Assembly (NCBI GenBank): GCA_938020505.1
Contig: CALIHR010000010.1
Coordinates: 1-62,511 of the forward strand
Length of the DNA: 62,511 nt
Direction of reading: 5' to 3'
Source of the DNA: an uncultured Actinobaculum sp.
GTDB taxonomy: Bacteria > Actinomycetota > Actinomycetes > Actinomycetales > Actinomycetaceae
Part shown: positions 8,723 through 18,008 of the stretch, piece after piece
Layout of the letters: each line of letters starts with the position of its first letter
Position numbering within the stretch: the first letter of the stretch is position 1
Notes under the pieces: generated by a model
The model's database searches: none
Seen by the model: the letters and a program-made list of their open reading frames with translations, nothing else
What the model was told of the DNA's origin: nothing
Made by a program: the position numbers and the translations under genes

Positions 8723-9265
8723 TCGATAACATGAGCGTAGGCGGAGAAGTTCAACTATGCACGTCGAAAGCATGGGTCTTCCAACCCATCTTGCCCAACT
8801 TGACATTCGCTTTCGTCACAGCTTTCACATCATGCACTCCCTCGCACAACCTTCGCCCCTTTCGCAGCGTTTCGACCAATCGGCGTCGTGACGCCGTTTT
8901 CGGGGAGCACCCGTTGCGGCTGCGCCCGTCGGCCGCCGAGCCCCTCGGGAGCAAAACCTGTTACCCACCCCACGACAATCAACTTAACGGCTTCGTTAGT
9001 TGTTTCCGTCACACTTCCCGCATCGAGCGGTTTTCACTCGAAGTCTCTGCGCAGGGCGCTCACACGAAACTCCCACGCGACGCCTTTTGCGGGGCTCCTG
9101 CAATGCGCCTTGCGGAGTCTCGCGGGGCGCCTCCCAGATTTTGCGGGGCGCTCAGCCGGAGAACCGGCAGCGTCTGAGCGTGAAAAGGCCAACGTGGCGA
9201 ACCTCCAAGCCTCAATTCGGTTCCCGCATATGCATCCTCGGCGTCGCTGGACTACCGTATAACCT
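8723..9265. other. Intergenic stretch, no gene seen
   Basis: About 540 bp. It contains a consensus-like TTGACA at 8800-8805 (plus strand) without a good -10 and a small hairpin ATGGGT-ACCCAT at 8772-8789. A -10-like TATAAC (9258-9263) sits just before the next gene, which has no SD. Confidence 0.45.
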
Positions 9266-9862
9266 GTGAGTGAGGACAATTCGGCACGCGCCGCCTACCG
9301 GCGCAAGATGCAGCAGCGCCAAACGGTGCTCTTCAGCTCGTTGACGGCCGCTTTGGCCGTCATCATGGTCATAGCCATGCTCATCTGGACGAAAGTCATT
9401 CCGTTCCCCTTCGAGCCCAGCTTTGCGAGGGACGAGGACCCCAACAAGGTGGTCACGCCGTGCATAGCCGACGGCTCGAAGGCCACCGAGGTTTCCTCGA
9501 TCACGGTCAACGTTTACAACGCGACGAACCGCACGGGCATCGCGGACGAGGTCGCGAAATCTTTCAAAACGTCGGGCTTCAGCGTGGCGCAAACCGAGAA
9601 TTGGGGCGGCGAAACGGCGATCAAAGAGCCCGCTCGGATCGTTACCGGCCCTCGCGGCATCAACGCCGCCTATACGACGGCCCAGTACATCCCGGACTCC
9701 GTCGTCCACTACGATCCCTCGATAAACGACGAGACGATCTCCGTTGTCCTCGGCGTCGGCTACGACAAGGTGCTCGAAGCAAAAGACGTCAAGAGCAAGA
9801 ACCCGAAAGGCAAGCTGACGGCGGCCAAAGGCTGCGTGCAGGTCAGCAACCACGGCAAGTGA
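9266..9862 (+). CDS. LytR C-terminal domain (LytR_C) membrane protein
   Basis: A 198-residue protein with a GTG start. A short cytoplasmic head (SARAAYRRKMQQRQ) is followed by one transmembrane helix (VLFSSLTAALAVIMVIAMLI, about residues 25-45), so the rest is extracytoplasmic. The body matches the LytR_C pattern: SSITVNVYNATNRTGIADEVAKSF, then SGFSVAQTENW, then ARIVTGPRGINAAYTTAQYI, ending with SVVLGVGYDKV. LytR_C domains often accompany LCP cell-wall polymer ligases, but no LCP domain is fused or adjacent here. No SD is seen; TATAAC lies 3-8 nt before the GTG, hinting at a very short or absent leader. Confidence 0.8.
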   Translation: MSEDNSARAAYRRKMQQRQTVLFSSLTAALAVIMVIAMLIWTKVIPFPFEPSFARDEDPNKVVTPCIADGSKATEVSSITVNVYNATNRTGIADEVAKSFKTSGFSVAQTENWGGETAIKEPARIVTGPRGINAAYTTAQYIPDSVVHYDPSINDETISVVLGVGYDKVLEAKDVKSKNPKGKLTAAKGCVQVSNHGK

Positions 9863-10025
9863 CGGCGTCGGCCCCGCCTGCCCAGCCGGCAACGATGCGG
9901 GACGGCCGACGACGTCGGGCCTGGCCGCTCGGCTGGCGGCGACGTCGGGCGGCCGAACGCGGCACGCAAAGCAAACTCGACCGACAACAGGCCGAACGCC
10001 TGCTGGCGCTGCGTTCGCCGAGGCT

Positions 10026-11397
10026 CTAGCCTTGCATTCTGGCGGATCGCAGCGCCCCTTCTTCCAGTTCAGCTCCGGCGGGCGCCGACGCCGGCGTCGC
10101 CGGCTCCTGACGCGTCCCGCACACGGACGCGAGCAGGCGCATGGCGTGGAAGATCGCAATGGCGGCGAACGAGCCCAGGGCGATGCCCTCAAAGGCCATG
10201 TCCCCCGCAACCCAGGTGTAGTTGGCGATGGCCACCACCATCGCGACGGCCGCGGTGTTGAGGTTGACGGGGTCGGAGAAATCGACCTTGTTCTGAACCC
10301 AGATTCGAACGCCGAGCATTCCAATCATGCCGTAGAGCACGGTCGCGGCGCCGCCGAGGACGCCGGCGGGAATCGTCGCGACCGCCACGCCGAACTTCGG
10401 CAGGAACGACAGGCCCAGGGCGAAGAGCGAGGCCACCACGTAGGCGGCGGTCGAGTACACCTTGGTGGCGGCCATGACGCCGATGTTCTCGGCGTACGTC
10501 GTGGTTCCCGAGCCGCCTCCGCTGCCCGCGAGGGCCGTTGAGACGCCGTCGGCGAAGAGAGCGCGCCCGGTGACGCCGTCGAGATTCCGGCCGGTCATCG
10601 CGGAAACGGACTTGACGTGGCCGATGTTCTCGGCCACGAGGACGAGCACGACGGGAACGAAGAGGCCCAGAAGGGCGACGTCGAAGGCGGGGGCGTGGAA
10701 TTCGGGGAGCCCGAGCCATCCGGCGCCGGAGATCGAGCCGAAATCCACCTCGCCGCGCACGCACGCAACGGCGTATCCGAAGAGGACGCCGAACAGGATC
10801 GACAGGCGGCCGACGATCCCCTTGAAGCAGACCGTGAACAGAAGGATCGCGACGATCGTGGAAATCGCCGTGACAGGGGCCTCCTTGACGTTGTTCCAGG
10901 CGCTGGGGGCCAGGTTGAAGCCGATGAGCGAGACGATCGCTCCGGTCACCACGGGCGGCATGAGCTTGTCGATCCAGCGGGTTCCGGCAAAATGCACGAC
11001 GAGGCCGATGGCGGCGAGGGTCAGGCCCGTCGCTATCACGCCGCCCTGGGCGAGCGCCATCTTGTGAGAGTCGATCGCCATCCCCGATTTCGAACTGTAC
11101 CCCGTCACGGCGGCGATGGGCGCGATGAGCGCGAAGGAGGATCCGAGATAGCTCGGCAGCTTCCCGTTCGTGATGAGGAAGAAGAGAATCGTGCCGACGC
11201 CGGTGAAGAAGAGCGTGGTGGAAGGGTTGAAGCCCGTGAGAATGGGAACCAGGAAGGTCGCGCCGACCGAACATCGCCACGACGTGCTGGGCGCCGATGC
11301 CGACGGTGCGGGGCCACGAGAGCCGCTCCTCAGGGGGAACCACCTCCCCCGGCTCGATCGTGCGGCCGTTTCCGTGCAGTTTCCAACCTAAAGCCAT
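10026..11397 (-). pseudogene. uraA: Uracil/xanthine permease (NCS2 family) disrupted by a 4-bp duplication
   Basis: Nucleobase:cation symporter. The start region MALGWKLHGNGRTIEPGEVV ends at QHVVAMFG and is in one frame; the rest, from the expected ATFLVPILTGFNP on through VTGYSSKSGMAIDSHKMALA, PEFHAPAFDVALLGLFVPVV, ENIGHVKSVSAMTGRN, and GSGGGSGTTTYAENIGVMA (family signature), is in another. The shift occurs at CCGACCGA (11263-11270), a tandem duplication of four bases. Removing one copy restores Phe-Gly-Ala-Thr, exactly the family sequence, and a 455-residue protein. GGGAGAGGA precedes the ATG at 11397. It is either a recent pseudogene, a sequencing error or a reversible slip site; UraA would import uracil. 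Confidence 0.88.
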
Positions 11398-11475
11398 GGG
11401 GTCCTCTCCCGTCGCGTCACGGGCGCCCGATGGGGTGCCCGATCTAGCGTAGAGCATGCCGGCAGCCGGACGCGT

Positions 11476-11976
11476 TTGCCCCGCCGACGGGCCTGTTTCA
11501 CGCCTATCGCAGTCGGCGGCAAAGCTTCCAGCGGCTTCTCCGAATGCCGTCGCAGCGCTGGTTTCCTTCTGGCCCGGCTGGGCGGGCCGGCAGAAAGGCA
11601 GCGGAATCGTCACTTGAAGGCCCATGAGCCGACGCAAAGCGAGTTCGCCGTTTGGCGGTTCTTCCCGCGCGGAAGGGCCTGCGGCAGTCGGACGTCGCCG
11701 CCGGGGCAGGAATCGATCCGCGCAACGCCGTCGCCGTCATCGGGGCGCTTCACAAGCGGGGGCTGGTCGCCTCCCAGCCCGACCCTGAGGACGGGCTGGC
11801 CAAGACGCTCAGAATCTCGCGGCTCGGCTCACAGCTGTTGAACCGCTTGCACGCGAGGTTGGCGCCCGAGCGCAAAGTTCTTCGCCGCGCTGTCGCCGAG
11901 CGAGCATTCGACCCTGTGCTCGCTTCTGGAGAGGGTCTATCGCGAACGGCAGGCTCAGGCGCCGTCGCGGCGGTAG
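11476..11976 (+). pseudogene. MarR-family regulator remnant with two frameshifts
   Basis: Three adjoining frames together read as one MarR protein. Frame 1: GFLLARLGGPAERQRNRHLK, then EPTQSEFAVWRF (dimer helices and start of the wing-helix domain). Frame 2, from about 11665: LPARKGLRQSDVAAGAGIDP, then NAVAVIGALHKRGLVASQPD with PEDGLAKTLRISRLGSQLL (recognition helix and wing, including the conserved D-x-R/G-x-K region). Frame 3, from about 11870: KFFAALSPSEHSTLCSLLER, ending at TAG 11974-11976. No single frame makes a full protein and no clear start is visible. It lies next to the broken permease and its tail overlaps the ASCH gene. Confidence 0.78.
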
Positions 11977-12626
11977 AGAACCTCGACGAACTCGACCACG
12001 ACGTCGCCCCCGGGGTCGAACTCGATTCCCAACGCCGCGCATTCTCGCGCGAAAAAGCCTCGGTGCTCGGCTTTCCATTCGTCGAGGGTCCCCTCGCCCT
12101 CGGCCTGCGCGATCTCGGGGCCGACGTCGGCGAAGGGGATCTTGCGCACATCCGTGGTGCGCAGCAGGGCGAGCGGCCGGTCCGCGCCGTCGCACATGAT
12201 GGACAGATCGCCGACCTCGGGGATGTCGATTCCCTCCGCCTCGTAGGAGGCGAGCCATGCGGAGGTCGCGCTCTTTTCGCCGTCGAGCACCAGCTTGGCG
12301 AGGCGGTCGGACGTCTCCGGGCTGTCGCCGAAGGCGAAGGCCGGAGGCCTCAGAGACGCGGCGTCGTCCTGGCCGAGGACGGCCTCCAACGGGGCGATCC
12401 CCGCCACGTTGCGTGCGCGCGTCCAGAAGGCCTCGAGCTCCGCCTCCGTTTCGGCGTCGGGGACGGCGCCGCTTGCGGAGCCTTCTGCCGAGGGGCTGCG
12501 GTCCGAAGGGGCTCCGCCGTCCGAGGATCTGCCGTGGTCCGAGGCGGCGTCGTTTGCGGAGCCCTCCTCTGAGAGGCCGGGGTCGACATCGTCCCGTCCG
12601 GCGGCCTCGCTGTCATTCCTGCTCAT
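11955..12626 (-). CDS. ASCH-domain protein with a disordered N-terminal extension
   Basis: A 223-residue protein. Residues 1-60 are Ser/Asp/Glu/Ala-rich and probably disordered. The rest matches the ASCH fold: TEAELEAFWTRARNVAG, FAFGDSPETSDRLAKLVLDG followed by EKSATSAWLASYEAEG (the G-x-K-x-x-T/S strand), VGDLSIMCDGADRPLALLRT, and the final WKAEHRGFFARECAALGIEF with VVVEFVEVLYR. Family knowledge links ASCH proteins to RNA or modified-nucleotide handling (some are amidohydrolases). The gene lies 60 bp after the hypothetical gene at 12687 on the same strand, probably the last gene of the cysS-rlmB transcription unit. Its 3' end overlaps the MarR remnant. Confidence 0.85.
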   Translation of the reverse strand: MSRNDSEAAGRDDVDPGLSEEGSANDAASDHGRSSDGGAPSDRSPSAEGSASGAVPDAETEAELEAFWTRARNVAGIAPLEAVLGQDDAASLRPPAFAFGDSPETSDRLAKLVLDGEKSATSAWLASYEAEGIDIPEVGDLSIMCDGADRPLALLRTTDVRKIPFADVGPEIAQAEGEGTLDEWKAEHRGFFARECAALGIEFDPGGDVVVEFVEVLYRRDGA

Positions 12627-12686
12627 AAGAGCCCTTTCTGCGTTGGATCGTCTGACCTGCGGGCTTGCGCTCGCGGGGCTTTCTTC

Positions 12687-14069
12687 CTACGGGCATGCGT
12701 TTGTCGGGTTCCCGACCGCCAAGCCCTCGGCTTTCGCATCTTCGGCCGCCTCGTTTTCGGCCGCCGCTCTTTCGACCGTCAAGCCTTCAGTTTCCAGGGC
12801 GGTTTGAATCCACTGCATCGTGAGGATTCGAGCTGCGGCGTTGACCACGAGGGCGCCTCCGACCGCCGCGGCGACCTTCCCGCCTGTTCGCCGCCACGAG
12901 CGCAGTCCGCCGGCGAAAAGGACCGATCCGACTCCTGCCTGAATCGAGGAAACGATTTCCGTCACGCGCGGACGGTCGACGAAGAGCCTGCGATACGCCT
13001 GCCAGTATCCGGTCTTCGACTTCGACTCCCCGACCGATCCGTAGGCGACGCTCGTCTGAATCCTCTGGGGCAGGGGCTTCGGCTCGAATACGATTGCGCC
13101 TGGAATGGCGGTCGCACTGAGCAGGCCGGAGAGGAAATCGGCGATCTCCTGCGGAAGGCCGAGAGCGGCGACGAGCATCGCGGGGGCGGCGTGCGGGTCG
13201 GCGTGCAGTGCCTCCTCGATGCGCGCGGCGTCGACGGCGGTGACCGTCTGGGCGATCCGCTGGGAGATGGCCCCGGACCCCAGCTCTCGGGCGACGAAAT
13301 CGGAGGCGGCGGCGTCGGCCTTCGCCCACGGCACGGGCTCGAGCTCGTCGTCCCAGCGCCACACGAGGCGCGGCCCGCGGCAACGCACGGACAGCACCGG
13401 GGCGTCCAAGCCGGACGGATCGGTGCTCAAGGCGATCGCGAAGCCCGGCTTGCCGGCCCTCCGGGCGTCCTCAGTCCCGTCGAGCTCCATCGCCACGGCG
13501 CACGCGCCCTCCATGCGGAAGACGGCGAGGGAGCGCCGATTGGCGGCTGCGAGCCCGGGCATCTCCGCCAAGGCGATGTCCGAAACGATGAGCATCGGTC
13601 CCTTGAACTCGGGGATGTCGTCGCCGGTTTCATCGCCGGCTTCGCCGCCTGCCTCCTCACAGGCGTCTTCGGCGGCGCCATCGCAGGCTTCGTCGGCGGC
13701 CTGCCGTTCGAGCGCCTGGAGGGAGGCGACGTCCACGTCGTCGCCCTCGACGTCGACTTCGCCGAGGTCGATGTCTCCCCACGCGATGATCCCGCCCATG
13801 TCGATCTGGAGCTTGCGGAGCGCCCCGTCCATCTCCTCGACGAACTCGGCCAGCGTCGGGCCGGGCGAGGCCGCGCCGTCGTCGTCGAGGACGGCGATGC
13901 GCCTCCTTCGCCCGGTGACCGCGAGCTCGAGGCGGTAGCCGTCATCCCCCGCCGCGGCGCCCCTTCCGGGGATCCGCCGCTCAGCGAGGAAGTTCTCGAT
14001 GTCGTTCACCGACGCGAGTGCGGGATCGAGTCGCAGAATGTCGCCGTTGACGGGACGCCAAGTAACCAT
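12687..14069 (-). CDS. Hypothetical protein in the cysS-rlmB operon
   Basis: A 460-residue protein I do not recognise. The start ATG at 14069 has AGGAGG 6 nt upstream and lies 8 nt after rlmB stops, so it is translated from the same message. Seen in it: an N-terminal region (MVTWRPVNGDILRLDPALAS) with a strand pair YRLELAVTGRRRRIAVLDDD, an acidic Ala/Asp/Glu/Gly-rich linker (about residues 130-165), a central beta-rich part (PMLIVSDIALAEMPG onward), a helical segment, and a C-terminal Ala/Gly-rich hydrophobic stretch (GGKVAAAVGGALVVNAAARI) that could touch the membrane. No catalytic motif is evident. Its place after rlmB suggests a conserved actinobacterial hypothetical. Confidence 0.75.
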   Translation of the reverse strand: MVTWRPVNGDILRLDPALASVNDIENFLAERRIPGRGAAAGDDGYRLELAVTGRRRRIAVLDDDGAASPGPTLAEFVEEMDGALRKLQIDMGGIIAWGDIDLGEVDVEGDDVDVASLQALERQAADEACDGAAEDACEEAGGEAGDETGDDIPEFKGPMLIVSDIALAEMPGLAAANRRSLAVFRMEGACAVAMELDGTEDARRAGKPGFAIALSTDPSGLDAPVLSVRCRGPRLVWRWDDELEPVPWAKADAAASDFVARELGSGAISQRIAQTVTAVDAARIEEALHADPHAAPAMLVAALGLPQEIADFLSGLLSATAIPGAIVFEPKPLPQRIQTSVAYGSVGESKSKTGYWQAYRRLFVDRPRVTEIVSSIQAGVGSVLFAGGLRSWRRTGGKVAAAVGGALVVNAAARILTMQWIQTALETEGLTVERAAAENEAAEDAKAEGLAVGNPTNACP

Positions 14070-14077
14070 TGTTCCTC

Positions 14078-15058
14078 CTACTGCGAGCGCGCCCGAAGGC
14101 GGTCGATTTGGTAGAGCGCGATTCCGGTGGCAACCGCGGCGTTGAGGGAGTCGAGCTCGGCCGCGATGGGGATCGATGCGGTCGCGTCGCACGTTTCGCG
14201 GGTGAGCCGGGCGAGCCCCTTGCCCTCCGAGCCGGTCACGAGAACGATGGGGGCGTCGGCGAAGGAAATGTCCTCGATCGCCGTGTCGCCGCGTCCGTCG
14301 AGCCCGACGACGAAGTACCCGCGGGCCTTCAGCTTGCCCAGGGCCGCGACGAGATTCGGCACGCGGGCAGCGGGAACGCGGGCCGCCGCCCCGGCCGAGA
14401 CCTTCCACACCGTGGCGTTCACGCCGGCCGAGCGCCGTTCGGGCACGACGACGCCGTCCGCGCCGAAGGCGCTGGCCGAGCGCATGACCGCCCCAAGGTT
14501 GTGCGGATCCGTCACCGAGTCGAGCGCGACGACGAGCCCCGGCCTGCCGGCGCGCGCACCCCTGCCTGCCCGCTCGACGAGGTCCTCGACGTGCGCGTAC
14601 TCGTAAGGCGGGACCTCTATGGCCACCCCCTGGTGGACCGCGCCGTCGGTCATTCGGTCAAGCTCCGTGCGCGAGGCCTCGAAAAGCGGCGCGCCGAGGG
14701 CTGTCGCAGTGCGAACCACCTCGCCGAGGCGCTCATCGCTCGCGACGCCTCCCGAAACGAAGACGCGAGAGAGGGGAATCCCGCTCCGCACCGCCTCGAG
14801 AACGGCGTTGCGCCCGGCGATGAGCTCATGCCCGGGGGCGAGGTCCAGCTCCGGACGCAGCCGATTGGCCTTCTCCAGCCTGGCCTGCTCCTGACGCGCC
14901 GCCTCCGCCGCCGCCTTGCGCTTGTGCGCGGGATGGTAGACGCGGTCCTCCGCCTTCGGCGTCGGCCCCTTGCCTTGAAGGCGGCGCCGGTTGTTTCCGC
15001 CGGATCCGACGGTGGCGCCTTTCTTGCCCTTCGGGCGTTTCGTCCTGCCGTCGGCCAT
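14078..15058 (-). CDS. rlmB: 23S rRNA (guanosine-2'-O-)-methyltransferase RlmB (TrmH/SpoU family)
   Basis: A 326-residue SPOUT methyltransferase that 2'-O-methylates a guanosine of 23S rRNA with SAM. The N-terminal 60 residues are a basic extension (KRPKGKKGATVGSGGNNRRR), usual for actinobacterial members. Next comes the substrate-binding domain (HELIAGRNAVLEAVRSGIPL) and then the three SPOUT motifs: ALDSVTDPHNLGAVMRSASA (motif 1), VTGSEGKGLARL (motif 2) and IPIAAELDSLNAAVATGIAL (motif 3, trefoil knot). The ATG overlaps the cysS stop by one base (TGATG), so translation is coupled. Confidence 0.95.
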   Translation of the reverse strand: MADGRTKRPKGKKGATVGSGGNNRRRLQGKGPTPKAEDRVYHPAHKRKAAAEAARQEQARLEKANRLRPELDLAPGHELIAGRNAVLEAVRSGIPLSRVFVSGGVASDERLGEVVRTATALGAPLFEASRTELDRMTDGAVHQGVAIEVPPYEYAHVEDLVERAGRGARAGRPGLVVALDSVTDPHNLGAVMRSASAFGADGVVVPERRSAGVNATVWKVSAGAAARVPAARVPNLVAALGKLKARGYFVVGLDGRGDTAIEDISFADAPIVLVTGSEGKGLARLTRETCDATASIPIAAELDSLNAAVATGIALYQIDRLRARSQ

Positions 15059-16482
15059 CAGCGTCCCTCCACATGCCAGCGTGCGCCCTCGGGCGAGTCT
15101 TCGACGACGACGCCGGCCGCGGCCAGCGAATCCCGCACCGCGTCAGCCGTGGCCCAGTCCTTGGCCGCCCGCGCCTCGGCGCGGCGCTCGAGCATGTCGG
15201 CCACGAGCGCGTCGAGCGCCTTGCGGACGGCGCCGGACCCGGCCCCGCTCCGCCACTGGGGGCTGAGCGGGTCGAGCCCCAGAATGTCGAGCATCGAGCG
15301 GACCTCGAGCTGGGCGCGCCTGACGCCCCCCGGGTCGCGCTCGCTCAGCGCGGTGTTGCCCTTGGTGACGGCGTCGTGCACGGCCGCGAGCGCCCCGGAG
15401 ACGTTGAGGTCGTCGTCCATCGCCGCCGTGAACTCGGCGGGAAGGCGGTCCGGGCCGAGGGACGCCACCTCGTCGAGGCCGATCTCCTCGGCTTCGGCGG
15501 CGCGCGCAACGAAGCCGGCCAGACGGTCCCAGACGGCCTGCGCCTCGGCGAGGGTCGCGGGCGAATAGGCGACCGTCGAACGGTAGTGCACGGTTCCCAA
15601 GGCGAACCGCAAGATGACGGGCGGGACCTCGCGCGCGACGGCCTCGACGGTCAGAGAGTTGCCGAGCGATTTGCTCATCTTCTCCCCCTCGATCGTCACC
15701 CACGCGTTGTGCATCCAGTAGCGGGCGAACCCGCGCCCCGCCGCGTGCGACTGGGCCTGTTCGTTCTCGTGGTGCGGGAAGCGCAGGTCGATCCCGCCGC
15801 CGTGGATGTCGAACGTCTCGCCCAGATAGCGGCCGGCCATGGCCGAGCATTCGATGTGCCAGCCGGGCCTGCCTCTGCCCCACGGCGCCGCCCACGCCGC
15901 GGTCTCGGGCTCGCCCGGCTTGGGAGCCTTCCACAGCGCGAAATCATGCGGATTGCGCTTGTCCGGCTCGACGTCGGACTCGTCCACCGACATGTTCGCC
16001 AGCGACTGGCGGGTGAGGGAGCCGTAGTCCGGGAGGCTGGCGACGTCGAAGTACACGTTCCCGGGATTTCCGACGTAGGCGTGCCCGGCGTCGAGAATGG
16101 CCTGGATGAGCTCGATCTGGTCGGCGACGTGCCCGGTGGCCCGCGGCTCGTACGTGGGCGGAAGGACTCCGAGCGTGCGATATGCCTGCGAAAACTCCCG
16201 CTCGTAACGGTAAGCCCACTCCCACCAGGGGCGGCCGGCCTCGGCGGACTTGCGCAGAATCTTGTCGTCGATGTCCGTGACGTTGCGGATCATCCGCACG
16301 TCGTACCCGCTGCGGCGCAGCCATCTTGCAAGCACGTCGAAGGCGAGCGCCGAACGCATATGGCCGATGTGCGGGGCGCCCTGGACGGTTGCGCCGCACA
16401 GGTAGATCCCCGCCCGGCCCGGTTCGAGCGGTTCGAAATCTCGCAGCGAGTGCGCAGCGGAATCGTAGATCTTCAAGCTCAC
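15058..16482 (-). CDS. cysS: Cysteine--tRNA ligase
   Basis: Class I aminoacyl-tRNA synthetase, about 474 residues. It has the HIGH-type motif PHIGHMRSA, the zinc-binding Cys in YLCGATV and in HIECSAM with FPHHENE, the KMSKS motif (GEKMSKSLGNS) and a C-terminal DALR-like helical region. The start is uncertain: GTG at 16482 gives the family-like beginning VSLKIYDSAAHSLRDF, but AGGGGGG abuts it and is better spaced for a TTG two codons later; an ATG at 16530 lacks an SD. It sits in the conserved carD-ispD-ispF-cysS-rlmB order of actinobacteria, here interrupted by the genes at 16605-18314. Confidence 0.95.
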   Translation of the reverse strand: MSLKIYDSAAHSLRDFEPLEPGRAGIYLCGATVQGAPHIGHMRSALAFDVLARWLRRSGYDVRMIRNVTDIDDKILRKSAEAGRPWWEWAYRYEREFSQAYRTLGVLPPTYEPRATGHVADQIELIQAILDAGHAYVGNPGNVYFDVASLPDYGSLTRQSLANMSVDESDVEPDKRNPHDFALWKAPKPGEPETAAWAAPWGRGRPGWHIECSAMAGRYLGETFDIHGGGIDLRFPHHENEQAQSHAAGRGFARYWMHNAWVTIEGEKMSKSLGNSLTVEAVAREVPPVILRFALGTVHYRSTVAYSPATLAEAQAVWDRLAGFVARAAEAEEIGLDEVASLGPDRLPAEFTAAMDDDLNVSGALAAVHDAVTKGNTALSERDPGGVRRAQLEVRSMLDILGLDPLSPQWRSGAGSGAVRKALDALVADMLERRAEARAAKDWATADAVRDSLAAAGVVVEDSPEGARWHVEGR

Positions 16483-16604
16483 CCCCCTAGGGTATCCAAT
16501 GAGCGCCGCAAAGGGTTTGATTTGGCTCACCGCACGCCAGCGGCCGAGGGTTTGCGCCCGCGCTCGGCGTGCGCGGCAAGTAAATGCACCGTAAAGTAAA
16601 AGGC

Positions 16605-17969
16605 ATGAGTACTCACACAGACGACGGGGGCCAGACTCGCACCGGCTTCCTTTCGCGCAAAGTCGTCACCTGGGCGTTCTGGGACGTCGGCTCTTCGGCA
16701 TTCAATTCAGTGGTCACGACCTTCGTGTTCTCCGTCTACCTCACCACTCCGAAACTCTTCGGGCCGTCCGCAAACGCGAACCTCGGATGGACGACGGCGC
16801 TCGCGGGCATTCTCGTCGCGCTGGCGGCCCCGGCGCTCGGCCAGTGGGCGGACCGCACGGGAAAGACGCACACCGTGCTGACGGCGGCGACCCTCGCGCT
16901 CACAGCGCTCATCGGCGCCATGTTCTTCGTCAAACCCAGCGAGCACTACGTGTGGCTCGGCCTTCTTCTGCTCGCCGCGAGCAACTTCGTGTTCGAAGTC
17001 GGGTCGGTGATCTACAACTCGATGGTCTCCGACATTTCGACTCCCGAGAACGTCGGCCGGGTCTCCGGCTTCGGCTGGGGCTTGGGCTACATCGGCTCGA
17101 TTTTGCTTCTCTTCTTCCTGCTCGTCGGCTTCATCCAGCCTGAAGTGGGGCTTTTCGGCGTCACAAGCGAGGACGCGCTGAACATCCGCGTCTCGATGGC
17201 GGTGTGCGCGCTGTGGACCCTCGTCTTTTGCCTGCCCTTGCTCCTGACCTCTCGCAACCGCCCTCCCTCGGGCGAGCCCTCGCGCGGGATCTTCGGCTCG
17301 TACGCCGACCTCGGCCGCTCGATCGCCCGCCTGTGGCGCGAAAGCCGCTCGGTTGTGTGGTTCCTCGTCTCCTCGGCGATCTACCGGGACGGGCTGGCCG
17401 GAGTCTTCACCTTCGGCGGGGTGCTCGCCGGCGTCGCCTTCGGCTTCAAGAGGGAAGAGGTGATCATGTTCGGCATCGCCGCAAATCTCGTGGCGGGCGT
17501 CGCGACGGTCGTCTTCGGCCAGTTGGACGACAGGATCGGCCCGCGCAAGGTGATCGTCGGCTCGCTGGCCTCTATGTGCGCGCTCGCGCTCATCGTCTTC
17601 TTCGGCAAGCCCGCAGGCCCGATCGTCTTCTGGGTGTTCGGCCTGGCCCTGTGCGTTTTCGTCGGCCCGACGCAGGCGGCCTCGCGCTCCTACCTGGCGC
17701 GGGTCGCGCCGCCGGGCTCCGGAGCCGAGATGTTCGGGCTGTACGCCACGACGGGCCGGGCCGTCTCGTTCCTCTCATCGGTCATGTACTCGAGTTCCAT
17801 CACGCTGGCGAGCAAGGCGAGCGGCCGGCCCAAAGACGACGTGGCGATCTATGGAATCCTCGGGATAGTCGTCATTCTCCTCGTCGGCCTGGCGACGTTC
17901 ATTCCCGTCCGGCCCGAAACTGAGGCGTTCGAACGCCCCGATCGCGCGGGCGCCCGCGCGCCCGCCTGA
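16605..17969 (+). CDS. MFS transporter, UMF1/Atg22-like family
   Basis: A 454-residue membrane protein with about 12 hydrophobic segments. The first helix region VVTWAFWDVGSSAFNSVVTT is the family version of the Y-D-x-A-N-S-x-F signature of UMF1 (Atg22-like) transporters, and APALGQWADRTGKTH matches the G-x-x-A-D-R-x-G MFS loop between helices 2 and 3. The later repeat GQLDDRIGPRKVIVGSL marks the second half. UMF1 members are thought to export small solutes such as amino acids; substrate unknown. I prefer the ATG at 16605 over one 21 nt earlier. It is transcribed against, and inserted between, the cysS and ispF genes. Confidence 0.85.
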   Translation: MSTHTDDGGQTRTGFLSRKVVTWAFWDVGSSAFNSVVTTFVFSVYLTTPKLFGPSANANLGWTTALAGILVALAAPALGQWADRTGKTHTVLTAATLALTALIGAMFFVKPSEHYVWLGLLLLAASNFVFEVGSVIYNSMVSDISTPENVGRVSGFGWGLGYIGSILLLFFLLVGFIQPEVGLFGVTSEDALNIRVSMAVCALWTLVFCLPLLLTSRNRPPSGEPSRGIFGSYADLGRSIARLWRESRSVVWFLVSSAIYRDGLAGVFTFGGVLAGVAFGFKREEVIMFGIAANLVAGVATVVFGQLDDRIGPRKVIVGSLASMCALALIVFFGKPAGPIVFWVFGLALCVFVGPTQAASRSYLARVAPPGSGAEMFGLYATTGRAVSFLSSVMYSSSITLASKASGRPKDDVAIYGILGIVVILLVGLATFIPVRPETEAFERPDRAGARAPA

Positions 17970-18008
17970 GACCGCGGCCGCCTGCCCCACCGGCGTTGCG
18001 CGTGCGCC

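Noticed and set aside
8495..8806. Minus-strand frame of 103 codons overlapping the structured RNA
   Set aside because: It runs through a terminator and several perfect hairpins; an RNA explains the pattern better.
12804..16599. Several long plus-strand frames across the hypothetical, rlmB and cysS genes
   Set aside because: All are antisense to genes with clear motifs or SD-supported starts.
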